Positions 1-13,300 are shown, counted from the first letter of the stretch. The stretch: 42,528 nucleotides of DNA from Acanthaster planci (GCF_001949145.1 NW_019091402.1:1032833-1075360); one strand, 5' to 3'. Notes: generated by a model from the sequence alone, not told the origin. Made by a program: numbers and translations.

Positions 1-714
1 CCTCAACTTTCGCGGGTACTTAGGACCATTTTTCAACCGTATTTTTAGCCCTTCTGCTCTCATATGAAAGCTCAAAGACCCAGGGAGTTGATCCTGGCAA
101 CGATTCACACAATCTCACCATTTTGGGGGCCAAACAATCTCCTTTTTCAAAAGATACTGTAGGGGTACTTTTAATGCTAATGAGCTGGCCAGAAATTCTC
201 ACTTGAATTAGTGGACTACGCACGCTATGAGGTTTTACAAAAGAAATGTAGGTGCATCTGTCTGTGAGATAAATGGGTTTTGTACATGTATATGCTCATG
301 TTGTTTTGTAGTAAAGCCAATAAAAAAATACACCCCATGGGTCTTTGCATGAAAATACACAGGAGCCAACTCCTTCCACTTGCCTGGTGTGCTTTCCCAT
401 TTTGACAGGCGAGGTCACAGGGGGTCAGATGCAATTTTCTAGTGCTCTGGGTGGGGTGAAGGCAGAAATGACCACAAGGCTGAGGAAGTACATTACATGT
501 ACACAGATTCCACCAACAATGTGTGCGCCTCTCTGTAGTGTGTGTGGGTGGGTTTGTGTGGGGGGGTTGGGAAGCGGGGTGGTGTACGTGACTAAACATG
601 CTTGGGAGATTTTTAACCAAAAATGAAAGTGCAGTGCAACTTTGCATTGTACACAATAACCGTCCTGTTAATAATAAGGAGGTGTCTCTGTATGTTTAAA
701 GCTTTTTTCGTTCT

Positions 715-857
715 GTTTTGTTACTTTGTAAATGCGCCCGGAGAGCTACCAGATAGTTATTAGGTTAACTTATTAGCAATCCGGCAGGGGTGCTTTTTTT
801 TTGGTCATTTTATTGTATTGACCTGCGAAATAATAAATGAAATGAAATGAAATCAAG
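715..857 (+). mobile_element. Possible non-LTR retrotransposon 3' end
   Basis: The segment ends in an AATAAATGAAATGAAATGAAAT tail, i.e. a polyA-like signal running into a short GAAAT microsatellite, after an AT-rich stretch with a T-run. Three-prime ends of LINE-type elements often terminate this way. No reverse transcriptase frame is visible upstream, so if real this is a truncated copy. The call rests only on the tail shape. Confidence 0.3.
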
Positions 858-2137
858 TTTTGTGAGGATTTCCATGAAGCTTGTGCATGCACATGTATAG
901 GTCTACCGGTATGCGTTGGCAAGAACTGAGTGCCGATACTCCTGAAAGATTTTCTGACATTAAAGAGGACTAATTGTCACCAGCACTTTGGGCATTGTGA
1001 TCGCTGTCTTTTGAACGGGCTTGCACGATATTCATCAGAGATGCCCGATACCACAAACAGGTGGTCCTCTGTGTTCATTACCAGTCATAAATTCACTGTG
1101 TGGATTGGGACTGGAGTGTTAGACCCCCTATAAATTGGATTCCTGGTGGCATCCATCCTCCCTTCGCCTGTACATGTATAACGTCCTGATAAAGGGGGCT
1201 GAAGTGGCTTGGTCCGATTGATCATCATTTTCCCTGACAGGTTTGGAGGGCCCTCTTGGGTTTTGATGCAGGCTCAGCAGGGGAGTGGTACTGTTAGCAC
1301 TGGGGGCCACTAAAACGTTGCCACCTGCCAGTTTCGGGTCGTTGAACAAATTTGCCTCCTTGGCTTTTGATTTTTTTTTTCCACCAGTTTCTGTTTTTAC
1401 TTGTCTCCTACATGTACATTTGTCATTGATTAATTAAGAATCTCTGGTATGGCATCATTGGCCATTCATAGGCATATTGTTAAGTTGCGCTGGTACATTA
1501 CGCATACATGCTAGTGTGGGTGCCACAGACTCAAAAGTGAAAGTGTTGATATATTAGGACTTTTCCTGCAAGCTATAAATTAAATTCTTTGGATTTTCAT
1601 AGTGTTTTGGGATAAATTAGCATATCACCCCAAACACAGGTAGAGGTGTGACAAGGGAAGGACTGCCAAATTGATTTGCCAGAATAGACAGAGTGCTGCT
1701 CTCATGATAATCAGGGGTGCCCCCCCTTTTTTTATTGCTCCCACCTGCACTGTCCAAGGTCGTGAATCTTCTGTCACCACAACTTGGTGGGGTGTAAAAG
1801 TAGGATAAGCTTAGGGCATAAGGCATCCCAAAACAAGCACCAAGGAGACCCAGAAGTGTCCACGATCTCCAATCCGGTGAGCAAATCACCTTCTGAACAC
1901 TGCCACTTCCCACGCTCCGATCCCCAGTGCAGCTAGATCCCCAGTGTACATGATGTAGCTGCACGCCAGCAACTAACCAGACAGGCACTCCACCTGCCTA
2001 CATAGAGATTGAGAAAAATTGGGCCATTGTTTGGAGAGTCTCAGAATTTACGATGAGACGAGTTGCGTGTAGAGTTACATAAATTTGATGGAGATGGAGA
2101 TGGGTGGTTGGAGCAGCAGTTCTAGGGAGAAAAATCT

Positions 2138-2316
2138 CAATTACTCACAGCCACCTGATAATTGTAAATCACATGGGTGAATAGTGGCATTGTCATGGTC
2201 CCAAGTGAGCATTTTGGAAATTATACCAAGGAGGAATTGTTATCATGTGTTTACTTGGTTTTGCGTTCCTTCATCCCAGGTGGATTCTTAGCCTTTTGAA
2301 AAGCTGTGAGTAATTG
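2138..2316. repeat. Short inverted-repeat element
   Basis: CAATTACTCACAGC at 2138-2151 is matched exactly in inverted orientation by GCTGTGAGTAATTG at 2303-2316, enclosing about 150 bp with no coding potential. The size suits a small non-autonomous element (MITE) or a chance 14-bp inverted repeat. No clear target duplication was seen. Confidence 0.35.
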
Positions 2317-3658
2317 GTGTGGGTTTAACCTGTTTAATTTTTGGGGGGTTTAAATTTAGAATGCGGTCTTTCCCCGAACCAATTAGCTGCAGACTTTGTT
2401 GCCCAAGTAACGGATGAGGTTACAGCTATTACTGAGCATTTTCCTTCTCCCTCTATCTTCATTTTTGTCAACAGAGGGCAGCATTCTGTTCCTCTAGGCA
2501 GCTCAGTACACTGCTTGTCATGTCCTTCCATGTTAAAGTTCAGGTCACTCTGTGCAAGTACATTACTTACATGTATATTGTACAAGTATCTTGGTAACAT
2601 GGAGAGCTTTCCCTGGGATATCTCCAAAAATGGTACTTTCCTGGTAACAGTAATCAGACATGGTGGGATGTTGCATACCATACGGTATTTATTGCCAAAG
2701 AGCCATGAACCCCCCTCCATTGATAATAGAATGACCCACAAAAATGGACTTGCCCTTAAAGTTAGCAAATGAATATTTAATCAAGGCTTTTCAATGGCTT
2801 TTCACGAGTATGGATACATTAATGGTTCTGATGCACCAGGTCAGAGGCGGAGCACCAATTGCTAACAAGAATGATGCTGATCGAGGAATTCTTTTTTTTT
2901 CATGCAAAGAGCAATCCTGTTTTTGCTTAATGCACGTCCTTTACAAGTACATAATGCAAAAAGCATGTATTGCAAATCTTCACTTGGAAATACAGTCGGT
3001 TCACAATAGTGCGCCTCCAAGAGTGTGTTATATTTTAATATCTGACTGGCAGCCCTAGCGTAATTAGACACAGGACAGGAGGACATAAATATAACTAGAT
3101 CAAGGTTTCAACGGACTTCAAGTTGCCCACCTTGCCAGCAGTTTTGATCCTCATGCTTGCCATCAGAAAGAAAACAGGAAAGCGGATGAAATGGGCCACA
3201 TATACCAGTACATGTACATGAACTAGATTCTTTGTCCGTACGCCTTTTACGCCTTTTAAAACCAAGGATAACTTTACCAGTTGGCTTTGAACACTGAGGC
3301 ATTAAGTTTATCTGGCATGAAAACTTCATGAAAAAGCTCTCGCCAAAGCTTTGCGTGTACATAGAATACAGATCCCAGCAATTTCTACTACTATTACTTC
3401 AAACTGTCTAGTGCGGAATGGTAATGCGAAGGTTGGATTGAACTAGGGGTAGTTATATCTTATTGAAAAAAATTAGAAATTTTGTAAGGAATAAAAAATC
3501 TTTCAAAACATTGGCTAAAAATATAAACCTCACACGAGAAACACCAAACAGAATGCTAACATATTACATAGAAAATAACCGACATAAAAGGAGTCAGGAA
3601 AGACAAAATACTTAACTTTAAAAACACGAATCACATGACCAAAGTAAAAACATCACAC

Positions 3659-3678
3659 TACATGTACATGTACATGTA
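3659..3678. repeat. TACATG microsatellite
   Basis: A perfect run of TACATG/CATGTA units, self-complementary along its length. The same motif recurs in many introns of the window, as clusters at 6060, 7000, 7816, 8358, 9109, 9240, 12495, 15329, 16127 and 17687. Confidence 0.85.
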
Positions 3679-3949
3679 GGTAATAGGTTAGAGCATAGTC
3701 AAAAATAAAGGGGAAAACTCTCACATGTAGATATAGCAACCTGGTGATAGATGGAACATGTGCATGTATGTGTAAAAAGAAATACCTGGTTGCCACCTAC
3801 ATTTACATGTGTATTTAAAACACTCTAGTATGATGTGTGGAGTGTGATAAAATTCTAGATCGAACGGTGCAGAATTTCAAAAAAGAAAATTGTTGTAACC
3901 CTAAATTGTCAGAGTTCCACCCATGAAGATCAGTTATCATTACAGCGTG

Positions 3950-4239
3950 CTAGTATCACCTGTTCCAGTTCGCTTGCTCCGCGAATGGCTAAGAGGCAAT
4001 TAGACAAGTATAACGGCCACTTACGGTGCATGCACGTTAAGCCGTGACTACACAAAGGGTTGGAGCTCAGTGCTCTGATGTGCCGATCATTAGCAGATCA
4101 GGCTTTCTCCTGCAATTACCGGTACAACTTGGCACAGTGGCTCGCTGCCCCGGGCTCAGTGGATTTGATCGGATTTCAATATTAAGCTTGTGACTTATCC
4201 GGGAATCGCGCGGAAGATCCACTGTCATACGGGGACAAG
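3950..4239 (+). promoter_or_regulatory. Putative promoter and 5'UTR region of TRPN1
   Basis: This stretch is richer in G, C and CpG than the AT-rich DNA on either side. It lies directly before the proposed start codon and contains an in-frame TAA at 4183-4185, 57 nt upstream of the ATG, so the frame cannot extend further 5'. No TATA box is obvious. The transcription start cannot be placed from sequence alone, and a further non-coding 5' exon is possible. Confidence 0.35.
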
Positions 4240-4392
4240 ATGAAAAAGGGGCATAATGTGGGCGGCAAGAAAACTAAACCACCGGAAAAATCCCTTATGT
4301 CCATGGAGGCTCTGGAAATCAAACTGGAAAAAGAGAATTCCGTAATGGAGAGAGCAAGCATAGCGAGCACAGGTGATGAAAACCTATCGGAG
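4240..4392 (+). CDS. TRPN1: TRPN1 exon 1 (probable): charged N-terminus
   Basis: The ATG at 4240 (A at -3) opens 51 codons rich in Lys, Glu and Ser (starting MKKGHNVGGKKTKPPEK) before a strong donor, GAG|GTAAGG. The exon ends in phase 0, matching the phase-0 start of the ankyrin exons. NOMPC proteins begin with a low-complexity polar segment, so the composition fits, but there is no residue-level similarity to confirm it. It lies 6.1 kb before the next placed exon. It could instead belong to another transcript. Confidence 0.5.
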
Positions 4393-7300
4393 GTAAGGGC
4401 TTTCGGGGAGACCATCTTGCACGAAAACAAATCATGGTAGTGGTTGAAAGAAGCTATTAAATTAGCTCGTTTTATATGAAAAGGGACTGTAACATTTTTG
4501 GTGTATATTTTTTTATTTTATTTTCATATCTAGGGGAATGAAAGTGGTTTTAATGGAAGGTTTCTTTTACCTAAGCCTCTCCCCTACAGATCAAAGATAA
4601 ACTGGGGGATTGTACTTGTATTTATCCCTCCCCCCGCTGTGAAAGAAAACACTTTTAGGGTTCATCCAAGCAGATAATAAAACAATATATACGGTATGCG
4701 TAGCATAATTTCCTTTTCCTTTTTTGACAAACTTTATTCCTATGCATTCATCATAGAATGTACTTCCTGCATTGCATGTGTGTCATCACTTTACTGCCTG
4801 TGTGTAAAATGGAATCCAAACCTAAGTAGACTCGGGAAGAAAAGTACAGTTGAAGATGAAAAATCTGTTAGCAGCAAACTGCAGAGCTCATGATCAAGCC
4901 GGCCTCCTTTCAACCCTAAAAGAGCTTTATATCTAACCCCCCTCCCAGAATTTTCTCCTGCATTGCCATGGGTATTTTCCTCTCACTCCAAGCTGTCAGG
5001 ATTTATCAATCTAAGTTACGTCGTGACATCAATTTTATGAAAATCGGGAGTCCATTTTGCACCGACAACTGAGCCAAGATACGTACAGTGTACTTGCACG
5101 ATGTATGTAGATCTTCCACTGACGTGTGTGGCCTTGATCTTCAAACAACAATAAACCTGCCATGGAGGGTGGACTTAGTTGAAACTTTACACTTGTCTTG
5201 ATAACATGTCTTGACATGAATGTAACTTTAATAATAATAGCTTCAAAACGATCTGCCCTCCCCAGCTGTGAGGTGGTCCCCCAATAAAACCGAACAACAA
5301 CAAAATTCTCTTAGAGGGTAAAGTAAGAAACTTCACCAAGCCTTTGCAAGGATAGATGTATATTGTCCAAGCCCCCCCACACACACATGTACCCTTACTA
5401 CCAGAGGACTTGTCATCTGTTCAGGAGGCACTTGTGTTTTGTTGTTGTTTTTTAACGTCATTATTATCTGGTGTGGTGGGTTAGGGTCATTCCTTGAGGT
5501 CGGGGCACAATTTGTGACGGTATCCATTGTTATGTGGGTTCCGTAAAAATGAACAGCTCTTTCCTAGCTGCATGTGAATTCCAATTTATACATGTTGCAA
5601 GGCTGACTGCAGAGGGGTGTGTTATTTTTACAGGGTTAATGACCTATTCTACAGGTGGTAAAAGTTACCCTTGTAACAAGGACACCGTCACAAAATTGTG
5701 CCCCAACCTCATGGAATGACCGGTATACAATGTACCAATTCTTATCCGATGTTGACTCATGTAAAGACTACAGGTGATACTGAATGCGCATAATTTTGTT
5801 GGGGTTTTATATAAAGACCGTTGTTGGCCTTGATCTGAAATTCTTAATTGAATGGTTGGAGTGTGACTGTTTTACCATTACTTAGTACATGCATAACATG
5901 GTTTTTATGTCCGGCCTTTGAAACTTGAGTGCCCAATCGAATTGAAACTCCGAAATTCCAAGTTGCTGAAATTGCCACTTGTAGTTGTACTTCACAGGTG
6001 TACCTCACAAAATGGGTTGTGTAATCGATGGCCAGATACCTCTGTCTTTACATACACCAACATGTACATGTACCGGTAGTTGGTTTGAATCAAAATATTA
6101 AGGTTCTACATGTGTTTTTATTCCAAAACACAGTCAATGCAGTGCACCTCATTAACCAGGGATGAGATTATCAGTTTTGAAAAATACCTGAAACGGGGTA
6201 TAAAAGCCTGAAAGGTGCATTTCTTCCTATACCGATAATGCTTTCCATCAGAACCAAAATGTCTCAATTCAGGCAAAAGTCTGGAAACTCTCATGCCTGA
6301 TTAACCCTAACCATCCTCAATCCTTCCAAATCCTCCTGGCAGTTTTGGAGGATTTTGGAGGATTTTTTGAGGCTGCGTGGCAAAATTGCATTGCTGGTTG
6401 CAAAGGATGTCAAGGTTTTGGGGGTTAGACCTTGTGCTGTTCAGTCATACATAAATTCATGCCCACCAATATGTGAAATCCTCCATACTGCTCCAGGATT
6501 CCATTCACACTGCCTCAACATAATGGGAGGAATTGCTGCAGGATTTCAAAGGATTGAGGCAGTGAACACCCCTCCAAAGAACTTATATTCAAGAAATATC
6601 GGTGGACTTTTGAGGAATGTATCCAATTTTTTCGTGTTGGCTGTTGGAGGATTTTGAAAGATTGAGGGTACCAGTATATGGCTTATTCCAGAAATTAAGG
6701 ATCCAAAAGTGTGACATATTCGTGTCCCTGTTGTGTCTGACCTGTGTTATTTGACATGGAAGTATCCCCGGAATTGTTTTCAAACTGTTACCATTTGTTT
6801 GGCAAGTAATTTGCATGAATTCATCACTCTTGAAAATTAGCAAATGTGTTCTGAACTTACATATACAAAATCATATGTCACACGTAACAGAGACGTGAAA
6901 AAAAAAGAACCCCTAATTTCTGGAACTACCCATATCCTAGCCAAAAGGACCGAGGCAGTTAGGGTTAACAATTAATCCCAAATAATCCTTCTTGAGGAGC
7001 ATGTACATGTACGTGTCCATGTACATGTATTAACTCCAATTGGCAGATTGATTTCAAATCTTTGTTTCTCAAGTTGCTTGCTGCACTCCGCTCAACTGCA
7101 ATCTGAAAATCTAAATATTGGTGCATACCTACCAGTACGAAAGGGTCGACAAACTTCTCGCATTGTGTTTGGCCAACGCATTGCAAACTCTTGGTGGCGC
7201 ACTTTTGTGAATCGCCTGTATTATTTCCACAACCGTTGTTTTTCGTGTAATTTCCACACCCATTTGTTTACTTTCCTGTTTACCTCTGACGTTTTTCATC

Positions 7301-10300
7301 AGACTTAAAAGGTGGCTGCCATCAATTTGTTTTAATACAAACCTTCAAAATGCACATTTGTGTCTCAGTTCATCTGGTTTCCAACTTTTATTTTGCTTTT
7401 TCAAAAAGTTCTCCAGTATTTTACTGCCTTCTTGGTTTTGATGCTAATGAGTATTTCCATATTCATATTAAAACAAAACTGTGATGTCATCCCGGAGGAA
7501 GGCCTAAATGTTTCATTAGTTTGCACACAAAAAAGTCCTACGTTTTTATACATGTTGCTGCAGAAAGATCGCAGCTACACTTTAACACATGTGAGTCAAT
7601 TCCATTATACTCTTTTCCACAGACGTTGCACTGTTAACGTGTTGTACATCTACTTTCTAGCTGAATTTTGGAAGGACCCCCCGTATTGATACAATCTTGT
7701 CCTCTTCTATCCAGTCTCCATAAAGTAACTACATGGCTTGCAATTTTATTTTGGGCATGCCTCAAGATGTACCTAATAACTGAACCAATCGTTCACTCTG
7801 GTTGAATACCACACATACATGTACACGTACATGTACTGTCAAATCTTTTGAAGAGGAGTGCATAGTTTATGTCTTTAAGCCTCAGTGATGAGCCACTGTA
7901 TTATTCATTCCATACAATGAAGCGTTTTGCGCCAGGGTATTTTCGCCAGAGTCTTTGTCCACCACCTGTTGTTACCAACAAATTAATTACTTAATAATGA
8001 TACATGGTGCGTTAATCCTCCTTGCATTGGAGTGCACCCCGGGTTGCCATGGCAACTGGAAATATATTTTCAAAGCAGTGATGCAGTCATTTTTGTTCAA
8101 GGCTGAAGCTGAAGCACGAACCTTGGTGTTTCCAGCAAGTGGATCTGTTCGTGTATGAAGATTCGTACCCCACAAGTCTGTGCAAATGTGTATAAATGAG
8201 GATAGAAATTGCTCTTTTACATTGTAGCAAAAATTGTGATTTTTTTTTTCCAAGATAAAATTTATGATTGTGTGAACAGTATCGAAGGATTCATTGTGGG
8301 AATTAAACGTTTGTTGAAACTGAAACCAGATAATAAATTTGTACAGACATTTACCTACATGTACATGTAAACAATGTACATGTACATGTAGAGTACTTGT
8401 ACATGGACATACCTGAAATGAGATTTCAACAGTACTAATACATATGGGTCTGTCCACAGTACTGGTAAAAGATGCATTTGTGTGACACTCCGTACAAATT
8501 TCCAACTGTGAAATTTTGTCATTACTTTTTGCCTATGTCCTCACTGTTGCAGATCGTTATTACAGAAAGGTCAAGATAAATTGAGCAGTATTGAAGAATT
8601 TAAGGAAGTTTATTCTGGAAGCTGTAATGTTTGTCACATGGACGGGCACATTTTTTTCTTAAATATGACAATTCAATGTATCATTAATTACATGTACCTG
8701 CAGGTGTATTAACCCTAACAGTCCTCAGTCCTCTAACAGGTGAAGGATTGAGGACTGTTAGGGTTAGATTTTCTTTTTAGTTTACTTTTAGAAATGTTCA
8801 TTATCTCAGAAAAACAGTTCCAGCGTACAGTATTTAACAGTGAAATTGATTTCATGAATACAAGGTAACGTTTGACACTGGACAGACATCATGTTTGTCA
8901 CATGCCGGTAACCTGTCACATGGACAGACATTTTTTCTGGTGTTTGAATTAGAGTATGAAAAGAGAATTGTTCACAAGCCAAACTTGTTTGTTTTCAGTT
9001 TTCAAAATCATTATTGTTAAAAAGAATATTAGACTTCAGCTTCAATTAGCACTATGTAAGATTTTCTCAATGAGTGACATTTGTTACATGGACAGATGTA
9101 ACGTTTGTCACATACATGTACATACAGGTATTATAATCTGGAGACAGACAGCCTTCTCACTTTCTTTTCAACAAAACAGACCAACTTTTTCAATGGATTG
9201 TTCATTATTTTATTTACTTGTAATTTGGTTTTGTAATAAATGTACATGTATATACGTACATGTACTTATAACTTGTGACAAACATTGCAAAATAGTGAAC
9301 AGATATTTGCATTTCCTAAAATCAAATCTTAAATTTTGTTTCTGATGGAAAAAAAAGCACAAACATGATATTGAGTATTAATATCCAAACTTTTCTCAGG
9401 AACATCTGTATTTTTGTTGGAGTTCCATGTACCTGCAGGCCTATCTGCTCAAGGAATGGCAAAATAAGCCTGTTTCATGTTTGTCACTCTGTGGACAGAC
9501 ACTAGGACGTAGTAGGCTTACATGTATGTTAAATAAAATTCCTGTTCGATATTACTCAAGTGAACAAATAAAAAGCCCTAGATTTCGACACATTTCTCAA
9601 ATGTTATACCAGCAGTACCCATATTTCAACAGATGAATTGTTTTTCTCCCTGATAGTGGTATTTTTAGATAACCTGAAAACCATGAGTTGACGCAGTTAC
9701 CGATATGTACATGTCCCATTAGAATCCCTAATATAAGCTGGACATTTTCATCAAATTCCTATCTTACCAAGAACCAAATCCTCTTCAACTGTGTAAATTA
9801 TATCTCTACAATCATTAGTAAAATTGTTCATTTCTTGACTCTCAACTGTGTTTAATTTTGGTTGGTTGTGTGCAGATCTACGCTGTACAGTGTATGTACA
9901 TGTATGCGTCAGTGTGGACAGACCCAGGTAGTAGCACATGTGTGCTACTTTAAGAGGAATTAGATATTAATTCTGGCTATTTGTTGAAGAAGCCTCACTA
10001 AATAGAAGAACGATTTTTGATTTGGTTCAGCCTCAGGTATAGAGGTACCGTAACAAGTGCACATGCATTCAAGTTTGGTCTTTCAAAAACCTTTCTTTGT
10101 GTACATCGCACAAATGTTGAAATATACTTGTAATTTCTGCATACAAAAACTACTGCAGAAATATTTTGAAGTTGAATCGGTTACAGTACTTTTTCTGAGC
10201 TGGAGTTTTCAGTGTGGGATGTCAGATTGCAAAGCTTGTGCAAGGGTACAGTTTAATTTGATCGGGCAAATCACTTTGAAAAATAATTTCACAAGGTGCC

Positions 10301-13300
10301 GTACTCAAGAGGCGTGTCTCTGGTGGGCGTGTCTCTGGTGGGCGTGTCTCTGGTGGGCATGTCTCTGGTGGGCGTGTCTCTGGTGGGCGTGTCTCTGGTG
10401 GGTGTGTCTCTGGTGGGCAGGTCTCTGGCGGGCATGTCTCTTCTCTTCTCTGCTATCCTGTCTACATGTACCTTCTGTCTTTCTCCTCTCACTGTAGGAC
10501 GGACGTTCAGCAATCCATTATGCTGCTGCGTCTGCCAAGGATGAGATCACGAAGCTTCTTATCTCAAAGAGGGCCGATACGACACTCGTAGGCGGGGTAA
10601 GCTAAACTGAAAGTTGAGAGACGTTCAGGGACACCAAAAGATGGCAATCTTTGTAGACATTTGAATATGTCTAATATTTTTTAAATCCTGATCATCATCT
10701 AAAACACTTGTTATAAATCAATCCCCCCCAATGTGGTGCATATGCTGTCCTTTTGAACAGTTGTCGCCTGTGTGATTTATAATCTCCATTGTTTTAAAAA
10801 GACTTTCTTTTCTTGGTACCACTTTTGGTGTCATTTTGTGTGCCTCTGGTAGTCTAGAGATGTACTTCCATAAACACGAGCACTTAACACTGAGGGAAAA
10901 AATGGACGGCACATTTCACTGCACAATGCTATCAGCATTTCTTTCAAAATCAAATCGTAACGTTAGCAAAATGCACATTTTTGTATTTCATTCACACGTA
11001 GACTTGGTGATCAGATTTTTCTGAAACTCCGCATGCATGTGAAGAGGCTTACGATAAGCCTATCTGTGAAATTTTGGATCAGTTCCACATAGGTTTTTTT
11101 TGGTTATGTTCATTTAAAGTTCCAAGCGTCATCCCTGTCTCCCGACCACCCAACCCCAGCTCTTTTATCATGAAGAAGCTAACTCTTCCCATTTCCCCCT
11201 TACTTTGCAATAGCCTGCGAGTCAGCTGGCCCTCCACATGGCGGCTTCACGGACTAGCGGTGGCCTGCTGCAAGTCCAGCAGCTACTGAAGACGTCGGGG
11301 AAGGATTCCAGGCTAGCCAAAGATGCGGTAAGCCTCTTGATTAGTAGAGCTTCCACAAGGGCAGTGGGCAGGAAGTTATCGAACATGTTCCAACTCAGTA
11401 GTCTGCAGCTTGTAATCCGAACTGAATGGAGAAGGGCTCTGCATCTGCCTCAGCCAATCGAGCCTTGCTCTTTTCTCTTTTCTTAATCTGTGATTGGTCA
11501 ATGTCTGGGGCTTTATCCAAAACTTCACAGTCAGTTTCAAACCTCCGCTGTTGGAACTGAATTCAAGCCGTAGGCCTTATATTGAATAATCATAGCGATA
11601 TATTATTAGCAGTGCCTCACATTGTCAACAAATCACAAAGCTCCCCGTAGTTGGGTAAGCGTACCTTGAAAGAGAAAGAAAATGATTAAATGTTAGGCCT
11701 TGTGTGGTTTTTATGGCAGGAGATGATGCCGTATTGAACTAGCATCCCAACTTAAGTGATTGACTGAAGGGTCTTAGTGATGAGTTGTTCTCCCCAAATT
11801 TTTTTGTTCAACTTCATATGTATACAAACTTGTATGAAAACTACTTGAGATCTTGTGTTGCGTGTATTGAAAACTACGCTTTTAACCTTAAAACAGCCGG
11901 GAGGGAAATATTCGAATAAACAACAATGCATCACCAAAGAGAAGCAAATTTTCTCCGTCAAAGTCTGAAAAAGTCCAGCATTGTTTTCGTGCACGAAGAA
12001 ACTCAGCACTGAAGTTGTCTGTCCGGAATTACATCACAAGTTTGCTCTTTACTCGTGCCTGTGAAAATCTCCCCAAAATCAAACCAGTACAGAAATACTC
12101 TTTAACAAGCAAAACAAAACAAAAAATGGAAACAAGGTTAATCAAAACATTTTAAGATTTGTATAGAATAGAACTCATTGTACATGTATAGACCCTTTAA
12201 ATCCACAAAACTGACGGCCTGATGGACGCAAAAGGAGATTCAGAAACAGTGGCCGTAGAAGCTGATGAGATTGTGCCGTTCTACCCATTCACCTGTTCAT
12301 CTCTCCATCCCCTACCCTTCGCTTCACATTCGGCCACCAGCTTCCCCTATTATGACTGGCCACACTTCCAGTAGACTCATTTAATACATCGGCCGCCATA
12401 CTGCCAATTAAAATGGGATTATTTTTCTATGCTTCTGTGTATTGGTTTTGACATGTACTGTACGTATTTTGTATCTATGTATATTTTTCTATCAAACTGC
12501 ATGTACATTGTACATGTACTTCATTATGTACATTTATGATGATGGTCTGTCCTGCCCAAAGTATTTTTGTTATTAAAAAAAAAAAAAAAGCTGGATTAAA
12601 TCCTCAATTACGCCCGAAGCAATTTGTCGGGTAATGCCGCAGAATATAACTACGTGTAAGCCCCCCAAAAAGTCACAGCCAGTTCATAAAAAATTCATAC
12701 ATATGCAGCTCTTCATTAATTATCTCTTAATGAGAGCAGAAACATAACTGTCTGGTGTGGGTGAGAGCCCGTTGACTTGCTTGTGATGTCTGGAGCGGTG
12801 CGGCACGGAAATTGTGCGGGGGCAATGGCGAAGAAAGTATGTGGTACTGGGAACAGTATGTTTTTGCAGTGTTGACGATATCAAGAACTTTAGGGAAGTT
12901 AGCTACAGTACATGTATTGCAGTGATTTGCATTTTCACAAGTACCAGTTGTTTCATTTGGGGTTTTTTTTTTTGTTTGTTTGTTGGTATTTTTCCAGAAA
13001 TTATCCGCACAGTGCCGCGGATGATTCTGGAGATGAACAAAGAAATTGACTGGAAGGGGTTTGAACCTGTGACCTCTGGAGCACCACAGTGATTCATATT
13101 CCTTTCCAAACAAATTCTTCGTTTATAAGAGCCGCTTTGTGTGTGATCAGTTGACAGTGGTTTTTGTCTCCCTGTAATGATGTTTGTTTGGTAGGGACAC
13201 ACTCTCTGCGTCTACAGGACGAGGCCGTTACTGTGTCAAGGGGACAGTTGCTTCTGTCAGGAATTTCGAGACCCAGTTGTTGGGACTAAAACCTGTCCCC

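Larger units (their letters stand above)
1..3949. other. Intergenic flank upstream of TRPN1, no gene seen
   Basis: I see no convincing exon on either strand. Open frames here are short, overlap on both strands (for example 2334-2772 is open on both), and contain no recognisable domain. The stretch holds TACATGTA-type palindromes, a possible LINE 3' end near 0.8 kb and an inverted repeat near 2.2 kb. A distant exon of a neighbouring gene or unspliced 5'UTR of TRPN1 cannot be excluded. Confidence 0.6.
4393..10497 (+). other. Intron 1, repeat-rich; expected to hide the ankyrin repeat 1 exon
   Basis: This 6.1 kb has no exon I can support. It carries inverted-repeat elements (5484-5721, 6301-6968 with a nested 6676-6935, and 8710-8766), TACATGTA clusters, a scatter of TTTGTCACATGGACAGAC-like motifs from 8.6 to 9.5 kb and a 15-bp minisatellite next to the following acceptor. 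Insect NOMPC has a first ankyrin repeat (a TPLMYA-type helix) and a linker before the repeat encoded at 10498. I searched this interval for such an exon and did not find it. Confidence 0.6.

Noticed and set aside
2334-2772. Two overlapping 143-144 codon frames on opposite strands
   Set aside because: No recognisable domain on either strand; a stretch low in stops on both strands is more likely chance than a gene.
6133-6199. Small candidate exon (SMQCTSLTRDEIISFEKYLK) in intron 1, considered as an N-terminal linker exon
   Set aside because: The donor (GTATAA) is poor, its phase does not join exon 2, and the resemblance to the NOMPC linker is too slight.
6301-6312. TTAACCCTAAC read as an interstitial telomere
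   Set aside because: Only about one and a half telomere units are present and they occur as paired inverted ends, which fits a foldback element better than a telomere relic.
7414-7590. Phase-0 open segment between a good acceptor (TTCTCCAG) and a GTGAGT donor, considered as the missing ankyrin repeat 1 exon
   Set aside because: The translation is hydrophobic and lacks the ankyrin TPLxxA and GAD positions; spacing of its leucines is two residues short of a repeat.
9400-9636. Open frame of about 79 codons after a plausible acceptor (CTTTTCTCAG)
   Set aside because: No domain, no donor in a useful position, Cys- and Tyr-rich translation typical of random intron frame.
10057-10544. Frames with repeated CLWWA, SLVGV and TRDTP motifs on both strands
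   Set aside because: They are translations of the 15-bp minisatellite, whose unit length is a multiple of three and therefore stays open in several frames.
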